NCBI GenBank assembly: GCA_022616415.1
Contig: JAKEEU010000131.1
Coordinates: 62,001 to 126,000 of the forward strand
Length of the DNA stretch: 64,000 bases
Direction of reading: 5' to 3'
Origin: Candidatus Zhuqueibacterota bacterium
Lineage (GTDB): Bacteria; Zhuqueibacterota; Zhuqueibacteria; Zhuqueibacterales; Zhuqueibacteraceae
Of this stretch, positions 49,793 through 57,531 are shown piece after piece (positions within the stretch are counted from its first letter, which is position 1; each line of letters starts with the position of its first letter). The position numbers and the translations under genes were made by a program. The notes below the pieces were generated by a model. That model was not told the DNA's origin. It saw only the letters and a program-made list of their open reading frames with translations, and searched no databases.

Positions 49793-50545
49793 TTTTTTTC
49801 CAAAGAAAAACCGCAGCGCTCTCCCCACGCGCCGTCCCCACGCCGCTTCGTTGTGCTCGTCGTTGATGCCGAAATAGTAAGCCAGATTCTTCCCCACCTG
49901 AAAACCTCTCCCAATAAGCGCGTCGCGCATGCTGCGATAAATCCACGCTTGATTGCCTTCCGCGCCCTCGCTGCCGTGATCGAGATAAATTTTGATTGGC
50001 GGCCCCGGCCGGGGATCGGCTTCCACCATTTTAATCGACGCCGCATCATCCCACATCCACGTGCCGGAAAGACAGCCGGCCATGCCGAACACCTCGGGAT
50101 GCCACCACGCGAGATAAAACGAAATCAACCCGCCGAGCGAAGAGCCCATTACTGCGGTATGTTCACGATCCGGCAGCGTGCGATAAGTGCGGTCGATGAA
50201 CGGCTTCATTTCGTCAATGAGAAATGCAGCATACTTGCGGCCGCGCTTGGGCGTGTATTCATCGGCGCGCGCGGGGGTGTTGGCGATTCCAACGATGATC
50301 ATAGGCGCAATTTTTTCAGCGCGAATGAGGGTTTGAGCCGCTTCGCCCAACTGCCACGCGACGCCGGCAAATGCCGTGGCCGGATCAAAAAGATTTTGCC
50401 CGTCGTGGACATACAAAACCGGATAACGCTGCTTCGGCGCGGTTTCATAACCTAGCGGCAGCCACACGATCAAATCACGCTCGTTGCCGAGTATGGTCGA
50501 ATGAAATTTTCGATGATAATTGAGGCGCAAGGAGGCAAAGTTCAA
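49766..50545 (-). CDS. Esterase of the PF00756 (alpha/beta-hydrolase) family
   Basis: A 259-residue protein. Motifs are VLYVHDGQNLF near residue 45, the nucleophile in MGSSLGGLIS, the acid in YLDHGSEG and a His near the end (INDEHNEAAW). This is the Fes/EntD-esterase and acetyl-xylan-esterase-like family, here with no signal peptide, so cytoplasmic. The substrate is unknown. It converges with the Nudix gene. Confidence 0.85.
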   Translation of the reverse strand: MNFASLRLNYHRKFHSTILGNERDLIVWLPLGYETAPKQRYPVLYVHDGQNLFDPATAFAGVAWQLGEAAQTLIRAEKIAPMIIVGIANTPARADEYTPKRGRKYAAFLIDEMKPFIDRTYRTLPDREHTAVMGSSLGGLISFYLAWWHPEVFGMAGCLSGTWMWDDAASIKMVEADPRPGPPIKIYLDHGSEGAEGNQAWIYRSMRDALIGRGFQVGKNLAYYFGINDEHNEAAWGRRVGRALRFFFGKKSFSRTPAS

Positions 50546-50590
50546 AGTTGCTGTTTTTGGAAGTTGACTCGAGGGAAAGTTGAGTTGCCC

Positions 50591-50656
50591 AAAGGCAGAA
50601 TGATGATTCGGCAGAATAATTTTTTAATCATTCTGCCGAATCATTATTCTGCCTTT
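50591..50656. repeat. Near-perfect 66-bp palindrome
   Basis: Arms of 27 bases differ at one position and enclose a 12-base AT-rich loop. Within the arms the 8-base unit GGCAGAAT is repeated around GATGATTC, so it also has the octamer period. It lies between the esterase start and the zinc-ribbon gene. Confidence 0.8.
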
Positions 50657-50695
50657 CGAAATCATCACCACCGTGATAGTTGTTTTGGGGCTATA

Positions 50696-50935
50696 CTATA
50701 AACCACCAGCTTTGGCATTTTTCGGCTGCAAAATAAACTGCGGCAAATCCTGCGAAAGATTTTTGTCTTCCCACTTGATCCACTCGAACGGCGTCCGGCA
50801 CTGCCGGCAATAAAACTGCGCGTACGCCAGCGTCGTGCCAAAATCCGTCTCCTGCTGGGTTTCCGTCGAGCCGCAAAATGGGCATACAACAGACGTGTCA
50901 TTTGCCGTGTGCTTTTTGCTTTTTGCTTTTTGCAT
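50696..50935 (-). CDS. Zinc-ribbon half of PaaD
   Basis: A 79-residue protein. It contains CPFCGSTETQQETDFGTTLAYAQFYCRQCRTPFEWIK, the zinc ribbon normally found at the C-terminus of PaaD. The first codons (QKAKSKKHT) come from a heptamer array at 50904-50938. It starts three bases after paaC ends. In Escherichia coli this domain and the DUF59 domain form one protein; here the DUF59 half is encoded at 52894. It probably helps to mature or maintain the diiron epoxidase. Confidence 0.85.
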   Translation of the reverse strand: MQKAKSKKHTANDTSVVCPFCGSTETQQETDFGTTLAYAQFYCRQCRTPFEWIKWEDKNLSQDLPQFILQPKNAKAGGL

Positions 50936-50938
50936 TAT
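50904..50938. repeat. Heptamer array (GCTTTTT type)
   Basis: Units GCCGTGT, GCTTTTT (three times) and GCATTAT lie at the junction of the paaC and zinc-ribbon genes and encode the first Lys-rich residues of the latter. Confidence 0.7.
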
Positions 50939-51787
50939 CTAACCGTGCTCACCGAGTTTAAAGATATCATTCTTGCTGCCGCGCAAGTGATAGAGAATGC
51001 CGTCGTCGGGTTGACCCGGCGTGCACCGCCGCACCACCGGATTCCAATATGAAAAATCAATCGGAAGCACCGGCGCCCAATGTCCATCGCTTGGTTTTAT
51101 TCCGACCGCGATGTTTTGATCGTAAGCAAGGGCGCCGGCCCAATCGAGAAAGCGCTGACGCAAGACGTCCCACGGCGCATTGATGATGCCGTGCTGTTCG
51201 AGCTTCTTCATCATGGGATGATCGAGGGGACCAAGCCATTCGAGTGTCGGAGAGAGCGCCCAGCGGCTGGCTTCTTCCAGCGCGGCTTGGGTTTGCGAAT
51301 TGTAATTGGCAAGCGTGCGAAACCAGCCCTGCGCGTTGCGGAGATGGTGCTTTTCCTCCTCCACCATTTTATCGACAAAATTCGCCACCGGCGCGAAAGA
51401 CGAGTTCTGCAAGCCGGTTAAAATCACCGTAAGCGCCCCATCGGTAAAAAGATTGATCGCGACAAAATCCGCCCATTTCGCCAGCGGCCGGTCCAAACAA
51501 GCCACGTTGGCAAATTCATTCAACAGCCGCTTTTCAATCAAAGTATCCGGGCTGTCGCCAAACTGAGTATTGATGCAGGCGTGTAAGAGACGCAAATGGC
51601 CGAATTCATCTTGCGACATGCTGCAGGCCGCAATGCACGCTTCCAGCGCTGGCGTTCCGAACGTCCATTCGCCGTAATGATAACCGAGAAACATCTTCGT
51701 ATCCGCAATCGCCAGCAGCAACGAACGCACCGGCTCGCGGCAGCCGTTTGGGAGATCTTTTGCGGAGGAAAAACTTGCTGTGCTCAT
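50939..51787 (-). CDS. paaC: Phenylacetyl-CoA epoxidase subunit PaaC
   Basis: A 282-residue protein from the ATG at 51787. It belongs to the PaaA/PaaC (PF05138) ferritin-like family: LLLAIADTKMFLGYHYGEW, SQDEFGHLRLLHA and VEEEKHHLRNAQGW. PaaC is the structural partner of PaaA in the 1,2-epoxidase that opens the aromatic ring of phenylacetyl-CoA. It keeps several carboxylates that PaaC often loses, so a metal-binding role cannot be excluded. It follows paaB by 51 bases. Confidence 0.85.
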   Translation of the reverse strand: MSTASFSSAKDLPNGCREPVRSLLLAIADTKMFLGYHYGEWTFGTPALEACIAACSMSQDEFGHLRLLHACINTQFGDSPDTLIEKRLLNEFANVACLDRPLAKWADFVAINLFTDGALTVILTGLQNSSFAPVANFVDKMVEEEKHHLRNAQGWFRTLANYNSQTQAALEEASRWALSPTLEWLGPLDHPMMKKLEQHGIINAPWDVLRQRFLDWAGALAYDQNIAVGIKPSDGHWAPVLPIDFSYWNPVVRRCTPGQPDDGILYHLRGSKNDIFKLGEHG

Positions 51788-51838
51788 AATTGGGTATTGT
51801 TCAATACCTTTCACGTTTTACGTTTTTACGTTTCACGC

Positions 51839-52054
51839 CTAATTCCCCCAAATCGGCACGTTCTCCGGATTGAGCACCGGAATGATCTCGCTGCGGCGAA
51901 CGACGCACATCTCCACCCACTTCTCTTCGTCGTAGGCAGTCCAGGCATAAACTTTGGCCAGCTCGTCATTCGGCGCATTGACGCTGCCGACGTGCATGAT
52001 CGGCTCTTCGTGCGTCTTGCGGGCAAAAACTTCGTAAATGCGTTGGGAGGACAT
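51839..52054 (-). CDS. paaB: Phenylacetyl-CoA epoxidase subunit PaaB
   Basis: A 71-residue protein with YEVFARKTHEEPIMHVGSVNAP, then AKVYAWTAYDEEKWVEMCVVRR, which is the PaaB pattern. It is shorter than the usual 90-95 residues but keeps the conserved core. PaaB bridges the A and C subunits. It lies downstream of the HEPN pair and upstream of paaC. Confidence 0.88.
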   Translation of the reverse strand: MSSQRIYEVFARKTHEEPIMHVGSVNAPNDELAKVYAWTAYDEEKWVEMCVVRRSEIIPVLNPENVPIWGN

Positions 52055-52173
52055 AATCTCTGCTTTTTAAAGTGCCATGCTTTTAAGGAAGTTGCTTTTT
52101 CCGGCCATTATGCCAGCCGTTATCCCCAACGTGTGAAGCGATTAAGCTGCGCAGAACTTTTTTTGCGCTGGTG

Positions 52174-52500
52174 TTATCGGTTTGGGCGTGAAGCGTACAA
52201 TTGACCATGCCGCTCCACATAATAAGGCGTATCCTTCAATTCCTCATATTCCTTTGGCGTCATGGGCCAGCAAAATGAAATCTTCAAAATTGCTGGGTCG
52301 CCGCTCAACTCATCGTGCAAGGCGTCACGGATGAGGGCGTATGGATCCAATCGGGTCTGTCGCCACTTTTGGGACAATACATAGACCCGCACATCTGTGC
52401 CATAGCCTTTCCCCAAAACAACTTCCATGTCGGGCAACTTCTTGCGAAGCCTTTTCTCCAGCGCCTGCACAATTTTCATTTTCTCTTGCTTAGTAGCCAT
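52174..52500 (-). CDS. Small protein paired with the HEPN gene
   Basis: A 108-residue protein of unknown family. A basic helix (KIVQALEKRLRKKLPDMEV) is followed by strands (GTDVRVYVLSQKW) and a helix (DPYALIRDALHDELSG). It overlaps the end of the HEPN gene by 25 bases, so the two are coupled. The usual partner of HEPN is an MNT nucleotidyltransferase, but no GS-x10-DxD motif is present, so it is either another kind of partner or a diverged one. Confidence 0.65.
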   Translation of the reverse strand: MATKQEKMKIVQALEKRLRKKLPDMEVVLGKGYGTDVRVYVLSQKWRQTRLDPYALIRDALHDELSGDPAILKISFCWPMTPKEYEELKDTPYYVERHGQLYASRPNR

Positions 52501-52883
52501 AATCTCACCTCTAAAACGGCTTGTATAAACTTATGCGCATCATCAGCGCGGACAATGGCGCCACGGTACCGCATAGACACTGTCCATTCTAATATAACGT
52601 CGAAATGCTTGGTCAGCATGGACGACGCCCGCACTTCCTCCAACAATCCGGATACCCTCAATAAATATTCCAGGTTGTGTACAGCATACTCGGCGGGTAA
52701 CTTGCTCGCACCAAGGAAATCGCAAACTGCTACTTTGAGCAGACACTCGATCACATAGCCGCCGAGATACACCGCTCCGCCGTAGCGTTTAACTTTCAGT
52801 AGGGCCTTAGCATCTTGGAACCGCGCGTTCGCCGCCTCTGACAACACCCGCTTTGGCTCTTGAGGCCACTTTGATTTTTTCAT
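52476..52883 (-). CDS. HEPN-domain protein
   Basis: A 135-residue protein from the ATG at 52883. The helical pattern RFQDAKALLKVKRYGGAVYLGGYVIECLLK is that of HEPN proteins. RADDAH (residues 112-117) is an RX4H motif, the RNase active site of HEPN toxins. It lies eleven bases after the stop of the DUF59 gene and inside the paa gene order, so it is probably transcribed with the epoxidase genes. Confidence 0.78.
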   Translation of the reverse strand: MKKSKWPQEPKRVLSEAANARFQDAKALLKVKRYGGAVYLGGYVIECLLKVAVCDFLGASKLPAEYAVHNLEYLLRVSGLLEEVRASSMLTKHFDVILEWTVSMRYRGAIVRADDAHKFIQAVLEVRLWLLSKRK

Positions 52884-52893
52884 ACTCCGCATC

Positions 52894-53205
52894 TCACACC
52901 GCGACGCCAAAGCTCTGCAAAATATCACGTCCCTGCTCGGTCAAGCGGCCCTTGTTCCACGGCGGATTCCATACGACATTGAGTTTGACCGCAGCCACCC
53001 CCGGCAGCGCGTTCACTTTTTCCCGCACGTCCGCAAGCAGCATGTCCATTGCCGGGCAGGCAATCGCCGTGAACGTCATGTCGATTTCGATATGGCCGCT
53101 GTCACATCGGACGTCGTAAATCAAACCCATATCCACGATGCTGATCGGCATTTCGGGATCGGTGACTTCGGCAAGGGCGGACCAAATTGTTTGCAGGTCA
53201 ATCAT
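52894..53205 (-). CDS. paaD: DUF59/MIP18 half of PaaD
   Basis: A 103-residue protein from the ATG at 53205. It has LAEVTDPEMPISIVDMGLIYDVR, TFTAIACPAMDMLLADVREKV and VVWNPPWNKGRLTEQGRDILQSFG, the signature of the DUF59 part of PaaD. It lacks the C-terminal zinc ribbon of typical PaaD; that part is a separate gene at 50696. It supports the phenylacetyl-CoA epoxidase, probably by iron-centre maturation. Confidence 0.88.
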   Translation of the reverse strand: MIDLQTIWSALAEVTDPEMPISIVDMGLIYDVRCDSGHIEIDMTFTAIACPAMDMLLADVREKVNALPGVAAVKLNVVWNPPWNKGRLTEQGRDILQSFGVAV

Positions 53206-53293
53206 CAAAAGAAACACGTAAAACTGACCGGTCACTCGCAGTGGCCGATCGCGCAATTTGACTTTCCATCATTTTTCCCGTAAGAAACCACTT

Positions 53294-53371
53294 GTCATCG
53301 CGAGGCGCTTTTTGCCGAAGCGATCTTCTCACGGGCAAGAGACTGCTTCGCTGAAAAACGCTCGCAGTGAC
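53294..53371. repeat. 78-bp dispersed palindromic repeat, copy 2
   Basis: It has the same length and layout as 21327-21404 (GTCATCGCGAGGCG to CGCTCGCAGTGAC). Flanking TAAGAAA and TTTCTTA lengthen the palindrome. It lies between paaA and the DUF59 gene. Confidence 0.8.
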
Positions 53372-53388
53372 GATTTCTTAGAAGTGAT

Positions 53389-54339
53389 TTACGCCGACCA
53401 GTGCAACCCACCGAACGTTCCGGTCTTGTCGCCTTGAATCATGTTGATGTATGTTTGATTCATAGGCCCACGCGCTTTCCAGCGTTGGAAAACTTGCTCC
53501 CACGTGATCGGCTCGTCGAGGAGCCAGCGTTTCGCTTGCGGATCGTACTGCACCGGAAATTCATACTCGATGATATACTCTTTTTTTGCGTCGTCGTAAT
53601 GCGCCGGCACTTTGAGTCCGCAGCTTTCGCAGAGCGGCACGGTGGCGCTCATCCACACCTGGCGAAGCTGGTCGTTGGTGAGGCCTTTCAATTTATATTC
53701 AAGCTGGTCTTGATGCTTTTTTAATTTATCCGGCAGGCCGAACCATTCGAGCGTCATTGGGAACATCCAATCCACCGCGCGCTGCAAGGCTTCTTTGGCG
53801 GCGCCGCCGTGTTTGGAGAGACGTTTCATCCAACTCTCGCCGTGACGCAGGTGCAAAACTTCTTCGCGATCGACTTTCGTCAACGCGCGCTGCCACGGGC
53901 CGTAGGAACAATTCTTGTGAACGTCCGCGAGCAGCGTGATGCCGGCGCGGTCGAAAAAGCCATTAGCCACCACCATTTCGGCCCAATTCTCCAGCGGCTG
54001 ATCGAAGCCATACGGATGCTTGAACTCGTGCGGCTCGCGGCCGTACATCAGCCATTGCTTGGAGACGCCGAGATCTTCGAGCAGGCGATACGCGATGTTG
54101 GCGTGGCCAAGCTCGTCTTGAATAATGGCGTAAACCGCCAGCCGGCTGTTGATGGTCGGCGCATCTTTGGAAGCAAAATAATACGCCGGCGCGCTCACCA
54201 GCTCGGTGTCGCCTTGCACGGTGAGAATGACTTCCAAAGCTTTTTTATAGCCCGGCGTCATGTCGTCTTCGGTTTCGACGATGAAGCCATTGGCAATTTT
54301 TTGGCGAAGCTCGGCATCTTTTTCTGGGGGAAGCATCAA
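53389..54339 (-). CDS. paaA: Phenylacetyl-CoA epoxidase catalytic subunit PaaA
   Basis: A 316-residue protein. The ferritin-like diiron ligands appear in IQDELGHANIAYRLLEDLG and VDREEVLHLRHGESW. Further family landmarks are HEFKHPYGFDQPLENWAEM and the C-terminal EPITWEQVFQRWKARGP. It carries out the O2-dependent epoxidation of phenylacetyl-CoA. The reductase PaaE is not in the window. It is the first gene of the paa run on the minus strand. Confidence 0.95.
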   Translation of the reverse strand: MMLPPEKDAELRQKIANGFIVETEDDMTPGYKKALEVILTVQGDTELVSAPAYYFASKDAPTINSRLAVYAIIQDELGHANIAYRLLEDLGVSKQWLMYGREPHEFKHPYGFDQPLENWAEMVVANGFFDRAGITLLADVHKNCSYGPWQRALTKVDREEVLHLRHGESWMKRLSKHGGAAKEALQRAVDWMFPMTLEWFGLPDKLKKHQDQLEYKLKGLTNDQLRQVWMSATVPLCESCGLKVPAHYDDAKKEYIIEYEFPVQYDPQAKRWLLDEPITWEQVFQRWKARGPMNQTYINMIQGDKTGTFGGLHWSA

Positions 54340-54606
54340 ATCCTCCGTGGGTCGAAATGATTGTTTTGTGTTCGCCGGTTAGCCGGTTTGCCAGTTGGTC
54401 AACTATGCCCTTGGGTTAACGCGGGCGTGTGCGAGACAGAGTTTGATCGAAGACGGAGCGTTGAAACTGGCACAACATGAAATTCATGCCTCTGCCCCAG
54501 CAGTTCGCACCACGCAGAGTTAAGCACAATTTATCCGCTTGATTTAACTTTTTCGATTTCTTTTCCATCTCTTCAAATGCCAATCTGCCGGTATGAGATA
54601 TAGTTT
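54340..54606. other. Intergenic region with octamer repeat
   Basis: No gene is supported. An octamer array lies at 54371-54402; the remainder, 54403-54606, shows no clear feature. A frame at 54416-54664 exists but its codon usage is poor. Confidence 0.4.
54371..54402. repeat. Octamer array (TTRGCCGG type)
   Basis: Units TTCGCCGG, TTAGCCGG, TTTGCCAG and TTGGTCAA lie just upstream of paaA. The type matches 5802-5870 and 55264-55295. Confidence 0.6.
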
Positions 54607-55089
54607 CTAATCTTTTGGCGGGGTCTTGTAAATAAAATCCAATTTGGCTTTTTCTTTGATCCAATCATCTAAATCATCGGCGTATGAAAAAGAGTAAATC
54701 ATCCAATCATCCTTCGATTTGTAGTACTCAAATGCGAAGCGAATTGGTTGTCTCTCAAAAGCAACTAAATAATCTATATGAACCAATCTACCCGCAAGGC
54801 TTTCTTCTGATAGTAATTCATGGCCTAAGTAAGGACCAACAAGATTGGGTAATCCAATGAATTGGCTCTTTACTTTCTGAATCTCGTCTGCTTTAGTTGA
54901 AAGCCATGGATTACCAGAGTATATATAATCAATAGCCCCTTGATATTCACCTACTTTGACTTTTGAAAAAAAACTCTCAACTCTCTTTTGGTAATCACTA
55001 CTAGAACTGCTTTGAGAGTTGGCCAATAATGCAATACCGAAACTAGCCAGCACAACTAGCGCAACTAACAATAGATATTTGGCATTCAT
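54607..55089 (-). CDS. Exported protein of unknown function, AT-rich
   Basis: A 160-residue protein. A signal peptide (YLLLVALVVLASFGIALLANS) is followed by a Ser-rich linker and a region resembling DUF4878/NTF2-like domains (VGEYQGAIDYIYSGNPWLS ... FAFEYYKSKDDWMIYSFSYADDLDDWI). Base composition is clearly more AT-rich than the neighbours, which suggests acquisition. No partner is evident. Confidence 0.6.
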   Translation of the reverse strand: MNAKYLLLVALVVLASFGIALLANSQSSSSSDYQKRVESFFSKVKVGEYQGAIDYIYSGNPWLSTKADEIQKVKSQFIGLPNLVGPYLGHELLSEESLAGRLVHIDYLVAFERQPIRFAFEYYKSKDDWMIYSFSYADDLDDWIKEKAKLDFIYKTPPKD

Positions 55090-55294
55090 GTTAGTACTCC
55101 ATGAATTTGAAGTTTGTTGATTGACAAACCAAACTTTAGGTTCACTACCGTAACCCTTTTAGCGCATACAGGACCGATGGGAAGGCGCTTGCAGGACATG
55201 TGTTTCAATTTCACCACCGCACTTTAATTTTTCCTAACGTCTCGTGCGGCCTAACTGTTTTTTAACTGGCTAACAGGCCAACCAGCCAACGATT
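55090..55294. other. Intergenic region between exported protein and FadL-like gene
   Basis: No gene or tRNA seen. The 3' part holds the octamer array 55264-55295; the 5' part shows no repeat. Confidence 0.35.
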
Positions 55295-55295
55295 T
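55264..55295. repeat. Octamer array (AACCAGCC type)
   Basis: Units AACTGGCT, AACAGGCC, AACCAGCC and AACGATTT abut the stop codon of the FadL-like gene. They are the inverted type of the 54371 array. Confidence 0.6.
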
Positions 55296-56464
55296 TACGG
55301 AACGACAAAACTGACGGCGAAATTGATGAATCGCTGTCCGGCAAAATTTTGGGTAAAAAGATCGCCATCCATGAAACTACCGGAAAAACGGAACTGCGAA
55401 AGCTCCACGCTGCCACCCACCGCCCAAAAGGCTTCGGAGTCCGGGCCCTCGATGTAAGCGGAATAATCTTTCCGAAAGGAAAAAGCGCCGAAACCCAAGT
55501 TGAAGTTGGGTGTGAGCTTGACGCTGCCACCACTATAGAACTGCCAACGCTCGATGGGGACGGCACTGTCAAAATCTTTGTATTCCGCATCCGCACTGAG
55601 ACGGAGACGGCCAAATGTGTACGGTGTGGCGAGACCAAAGCGAATGGCCGCGGGGTCTTCATTGGAAAATCGAGAAGTTATTAAAGATGTTGCCTTGAAA
55701 AAACCGCCGCGACTTGGGTCAGGGTCAATTCGAATTTCAAGCGGCGCATTGTCTTTGAAAGTTATATTGCCCGAAGCCTTGTATTTCGTTTGTGCCGCTA
55801 CACCGATATGCCATTGCCTGATTTTTAGAATCGCGCCGAGCGAAAACCGTACCGCATCAGCATTACCTTCGCTGCGAATGCTGCTAATTTCATCCTGAAT
55901 ACTCGACCTCCGCCATTCCACGCCACCGCCGAAATAAAGCGGCTCACCCAATGAAGTCGCGATGGTCAAACCAAGACTGGTTTGCTCGCGCGTCATTTCC
56001 GGCTCATAAACTTGGCCGGTGCCGTCCGGAGTGGTCTCGTCCACAAGTTCTATTCGCCCAAAATCCAAATTGTAGTCCGTAGGCCGCGCGTAAAATATGC
56101 CCACCGAGAGTTTCCGCCATGGCTGCAAGGCAACACCCGCGAATTGCACGGGCTGAAATCCGGAAGTAATATCGATATTGAAAAAGCGAATGTACTCGGT
56201 GTTCGAAACCCAACCGGTTTCAACTACTGCGGTCAATCGCCCGGGCATCTGCGCCAAACCGGCGGGATTGAACAGCATCGCCGTGACGCTGCCGGTGTTG
56301 GCGACGAAGGCGCCGCCTTGCATGTAAGCTTCCGCACCGGGCCGATTGAGATGATAGGGCCAGGAAATTGTCGTTGCGCGTTGTCGAGCCTGTCGAGCAA
56401 GGCTAGATGGGGTTATGCTAAAAACTAAAGCGGCAATGATTAAGAAGCGAAGGAGTGCAGACAT
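55295..56464 (-). CDS. FadL/OmpP1-like outer-membrane protein
   Basis: A 389-residue protein. A signal peptide (FLIIAALVFSITPSSLA) is followed by the family start RPGAEAYMQGGAFVANTGSVTAMLFNPAGLAQ, which has the NPAG motif. Alternating barrel strands run to the terminal aromatic-rich FINFAVSFVVP. FadL-like proteins move hydrophobic compounds across the outer membrane; nearby genes for phenylacetate breakdown make an aromatic ligand conceivable, but that is inference. Confidence 0.82.
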   Translation of the reverse strand: MSALLRFLIIAALVFSITPSSLARQARQRATTISWPYHLNRPGAEAYMQGGAFVANTGSVTAMLFNPAGLAQMPGRLTAVVETGWVSNTEYIRFFNIDITSGFQPVQFAGVALQPWRKLSVGIFYARPTDYNLDFGRIELVDETTPDGTGQVYEPEMTREQTSLGLTIATSLGEPLYFGGGVEWRRSSIQDEISSIRSEGNADAVRFSLGAILKIRQWHIGVAAQTKYKASGNITFKDNAPLEIRIDPDPSRGGFFKATSLITSRFSNEDPAAIRFGLATPYTFGRLRLSADAEYKDFDSAVPIERWQFYSGGSVKLTPNFNLGFGAFSFRKDYSAYIEGPDSEAFWAVGGSVELSQFRFSGSFMDGDLFTQNFAGQRFINFAVSFVVP

Positions 56465-56502
56465 TGTTCTTTGTTTTCAATCAGGTCACATGAGCAAAAC
56501 TA

Positions 56503-56521
56503 CCCAGACGGGCCGTCTGGG
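56503..56521. repeat. GC-rich hairpin related to the 19423 element
   Basis: CCCAGACGGGCCGTCTGGG, flanked by CTA and CTACG, resembles the hairpins of the element at 19423-19522. No terminal repeats or target duplication are visible, so it may be a fragment. Confidence 0.5.
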
Positions 56522-56541
56522 CTACGCCCGTAGGGGTTACG

Positions 56542-56997
56542 TTAAAACGCGTCAAGCCGAAAAACGGCGAGATAAAAAATCACCAGCATCAGAACCGAAA
56601 CGACTCTACTGATATTCAACTGCACGGATTTGGTTTTTTCGAGGGCGGCGGTATCGCCGGAAGCGCGCAGCGCGACGAGTCTTTTCATGCCGCGCAGTTG
56701 CATGTGCGCCAAAACTACCCAAATTAATACCAGTGTCATTTTTGCGTGAAGCCACGGCTCGGCAAATTTTCCCATCACGCCGGCGAGACCGAGGCCGAGC
56801 AGGAAAGCCACCAACACCCCGGGAAACGCGAGCGTGCGAAAGATCGCCAACGCCATTTTCTCGCTGGCTTCCGCCTCCGCAGCGCCGGCGCGGCGATATT
56901 TTGAAAGAATAAACAGTTGGGCTATAGCCCCGCTCACAGCCATCATCACCGCTAACAGATGCAGGACTTTCAACCAGTTGATCACAGCCATCGGCAT
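56542..56997 (-). CDS. CopD/DUF2269-like integral membrane protein
   Basis: A 151-residue protein from the ATG at 56997, with four predicted membrane helices. The start NWLKVLHLLAVMMAVSGAIA and the central HAKMTLVLIWVVLAHMQLR fit the CopD/HemJ/DUF2269 superfamily, in which His residues on helices bind metal or heme. The exact subgroup is uncertain. It stands alone. Confidence 0.65.
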   Translation of the reverse strand: MPMAVINWLKVLHLLAVMMAVSGAIAQLFILSKYRRAGAAEAEASEKMALAIFRTLAFPGVLVAFLLGLGLAGVMGKFAEPWLHAKMTLVLIWVVLAHMQLRGMKRLVALRASGDTAALEKTKSVQLNISRVVSVLMLVIFYLAVFRLDAF

Positions 56998-57122
56998 AAA
57001 AATTCTCACTGGAAGAGTTCGTTGGTGAATGCTATTTATCAAAGATAGAAAGAAGAAGATGAAATGTCAAGAGGGAGAAAATTTTTCTTGATTTTAACCC
57101 GTGGGTACAGTATGCTTTAAGT

Positions 57123-57489
57123 ATGCCCGAACTCGAATTTGACATAACGCCTTATGTGCGCGGCTGGAAGAAACGCATGGCCGAATCGCAAGAGCGCATG
57201 GCCGCCAGAAAAAGAAACGCTTACGCCGAGGCGCAACGCATTGCGCAAGTTCTCAAGGAAAAATACGGCTGCGCGCGCGTCGTCGGCATTGGCTCAACCT
57301 TGTAACGATAAGGATTTTACCGAACACTCGGATATAGATTTGGTCGTTTTCGGCCTGCCGAAAGGAAAATATTTCTCGATTTCGTCGGAAATTGGCGACT
57401 TGACAACCTTTGAAGTCGACCTTATTCCGGCGGAAGGTGCAAGGCCATTTACCATGCAAATCGTTGCAGAAGAAGGGGTGGAACTATGA
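57123..57489 (+). pseudogene. MNT-type nucleotidyltransferase with a one-base frameshift
   Basis: The first frame (from ATG 57123) reads VRGWKKRMAESQERMA ... VVGIGSTL and stops at 57305. The next frame continues NDKDFTEHSDIDLVVFGLPKG ... FEVDLIPAEGARPF and ends at 57489. Deleting one T in TTGTAACGAT joins them into a 121-residue protein with the MNT motif GS-x10-SDID. The GAACTATGAAAC at its end begins a second frame (MKQRVVANR), as expected for an overlapping HEPN partner, but it soon runs into the 3' end of the next gene. Either the module is decayed or the base is an assembly error. Confidence 0.82.
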
Positions 57490-57531
57490 AACAAAGAGTA
57501 GTGGCCAACCGTTGCAAGACTGGCCATAAAT

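Noticed and set aside
54416..54664. 82-codon minus-strand frame after the AT-rich exported protein
   Set aside because: It overlaps the real gene, has poor codon use and no recognisable motif or ribosome-binding site.
55200..55295. Possible attC site (CCTAAC and related cores) near an AT-rich cassette-like gene
   Set aside because: No matching inverse core at the right distance and no integrase; the sequence is better described as octamer repeats.
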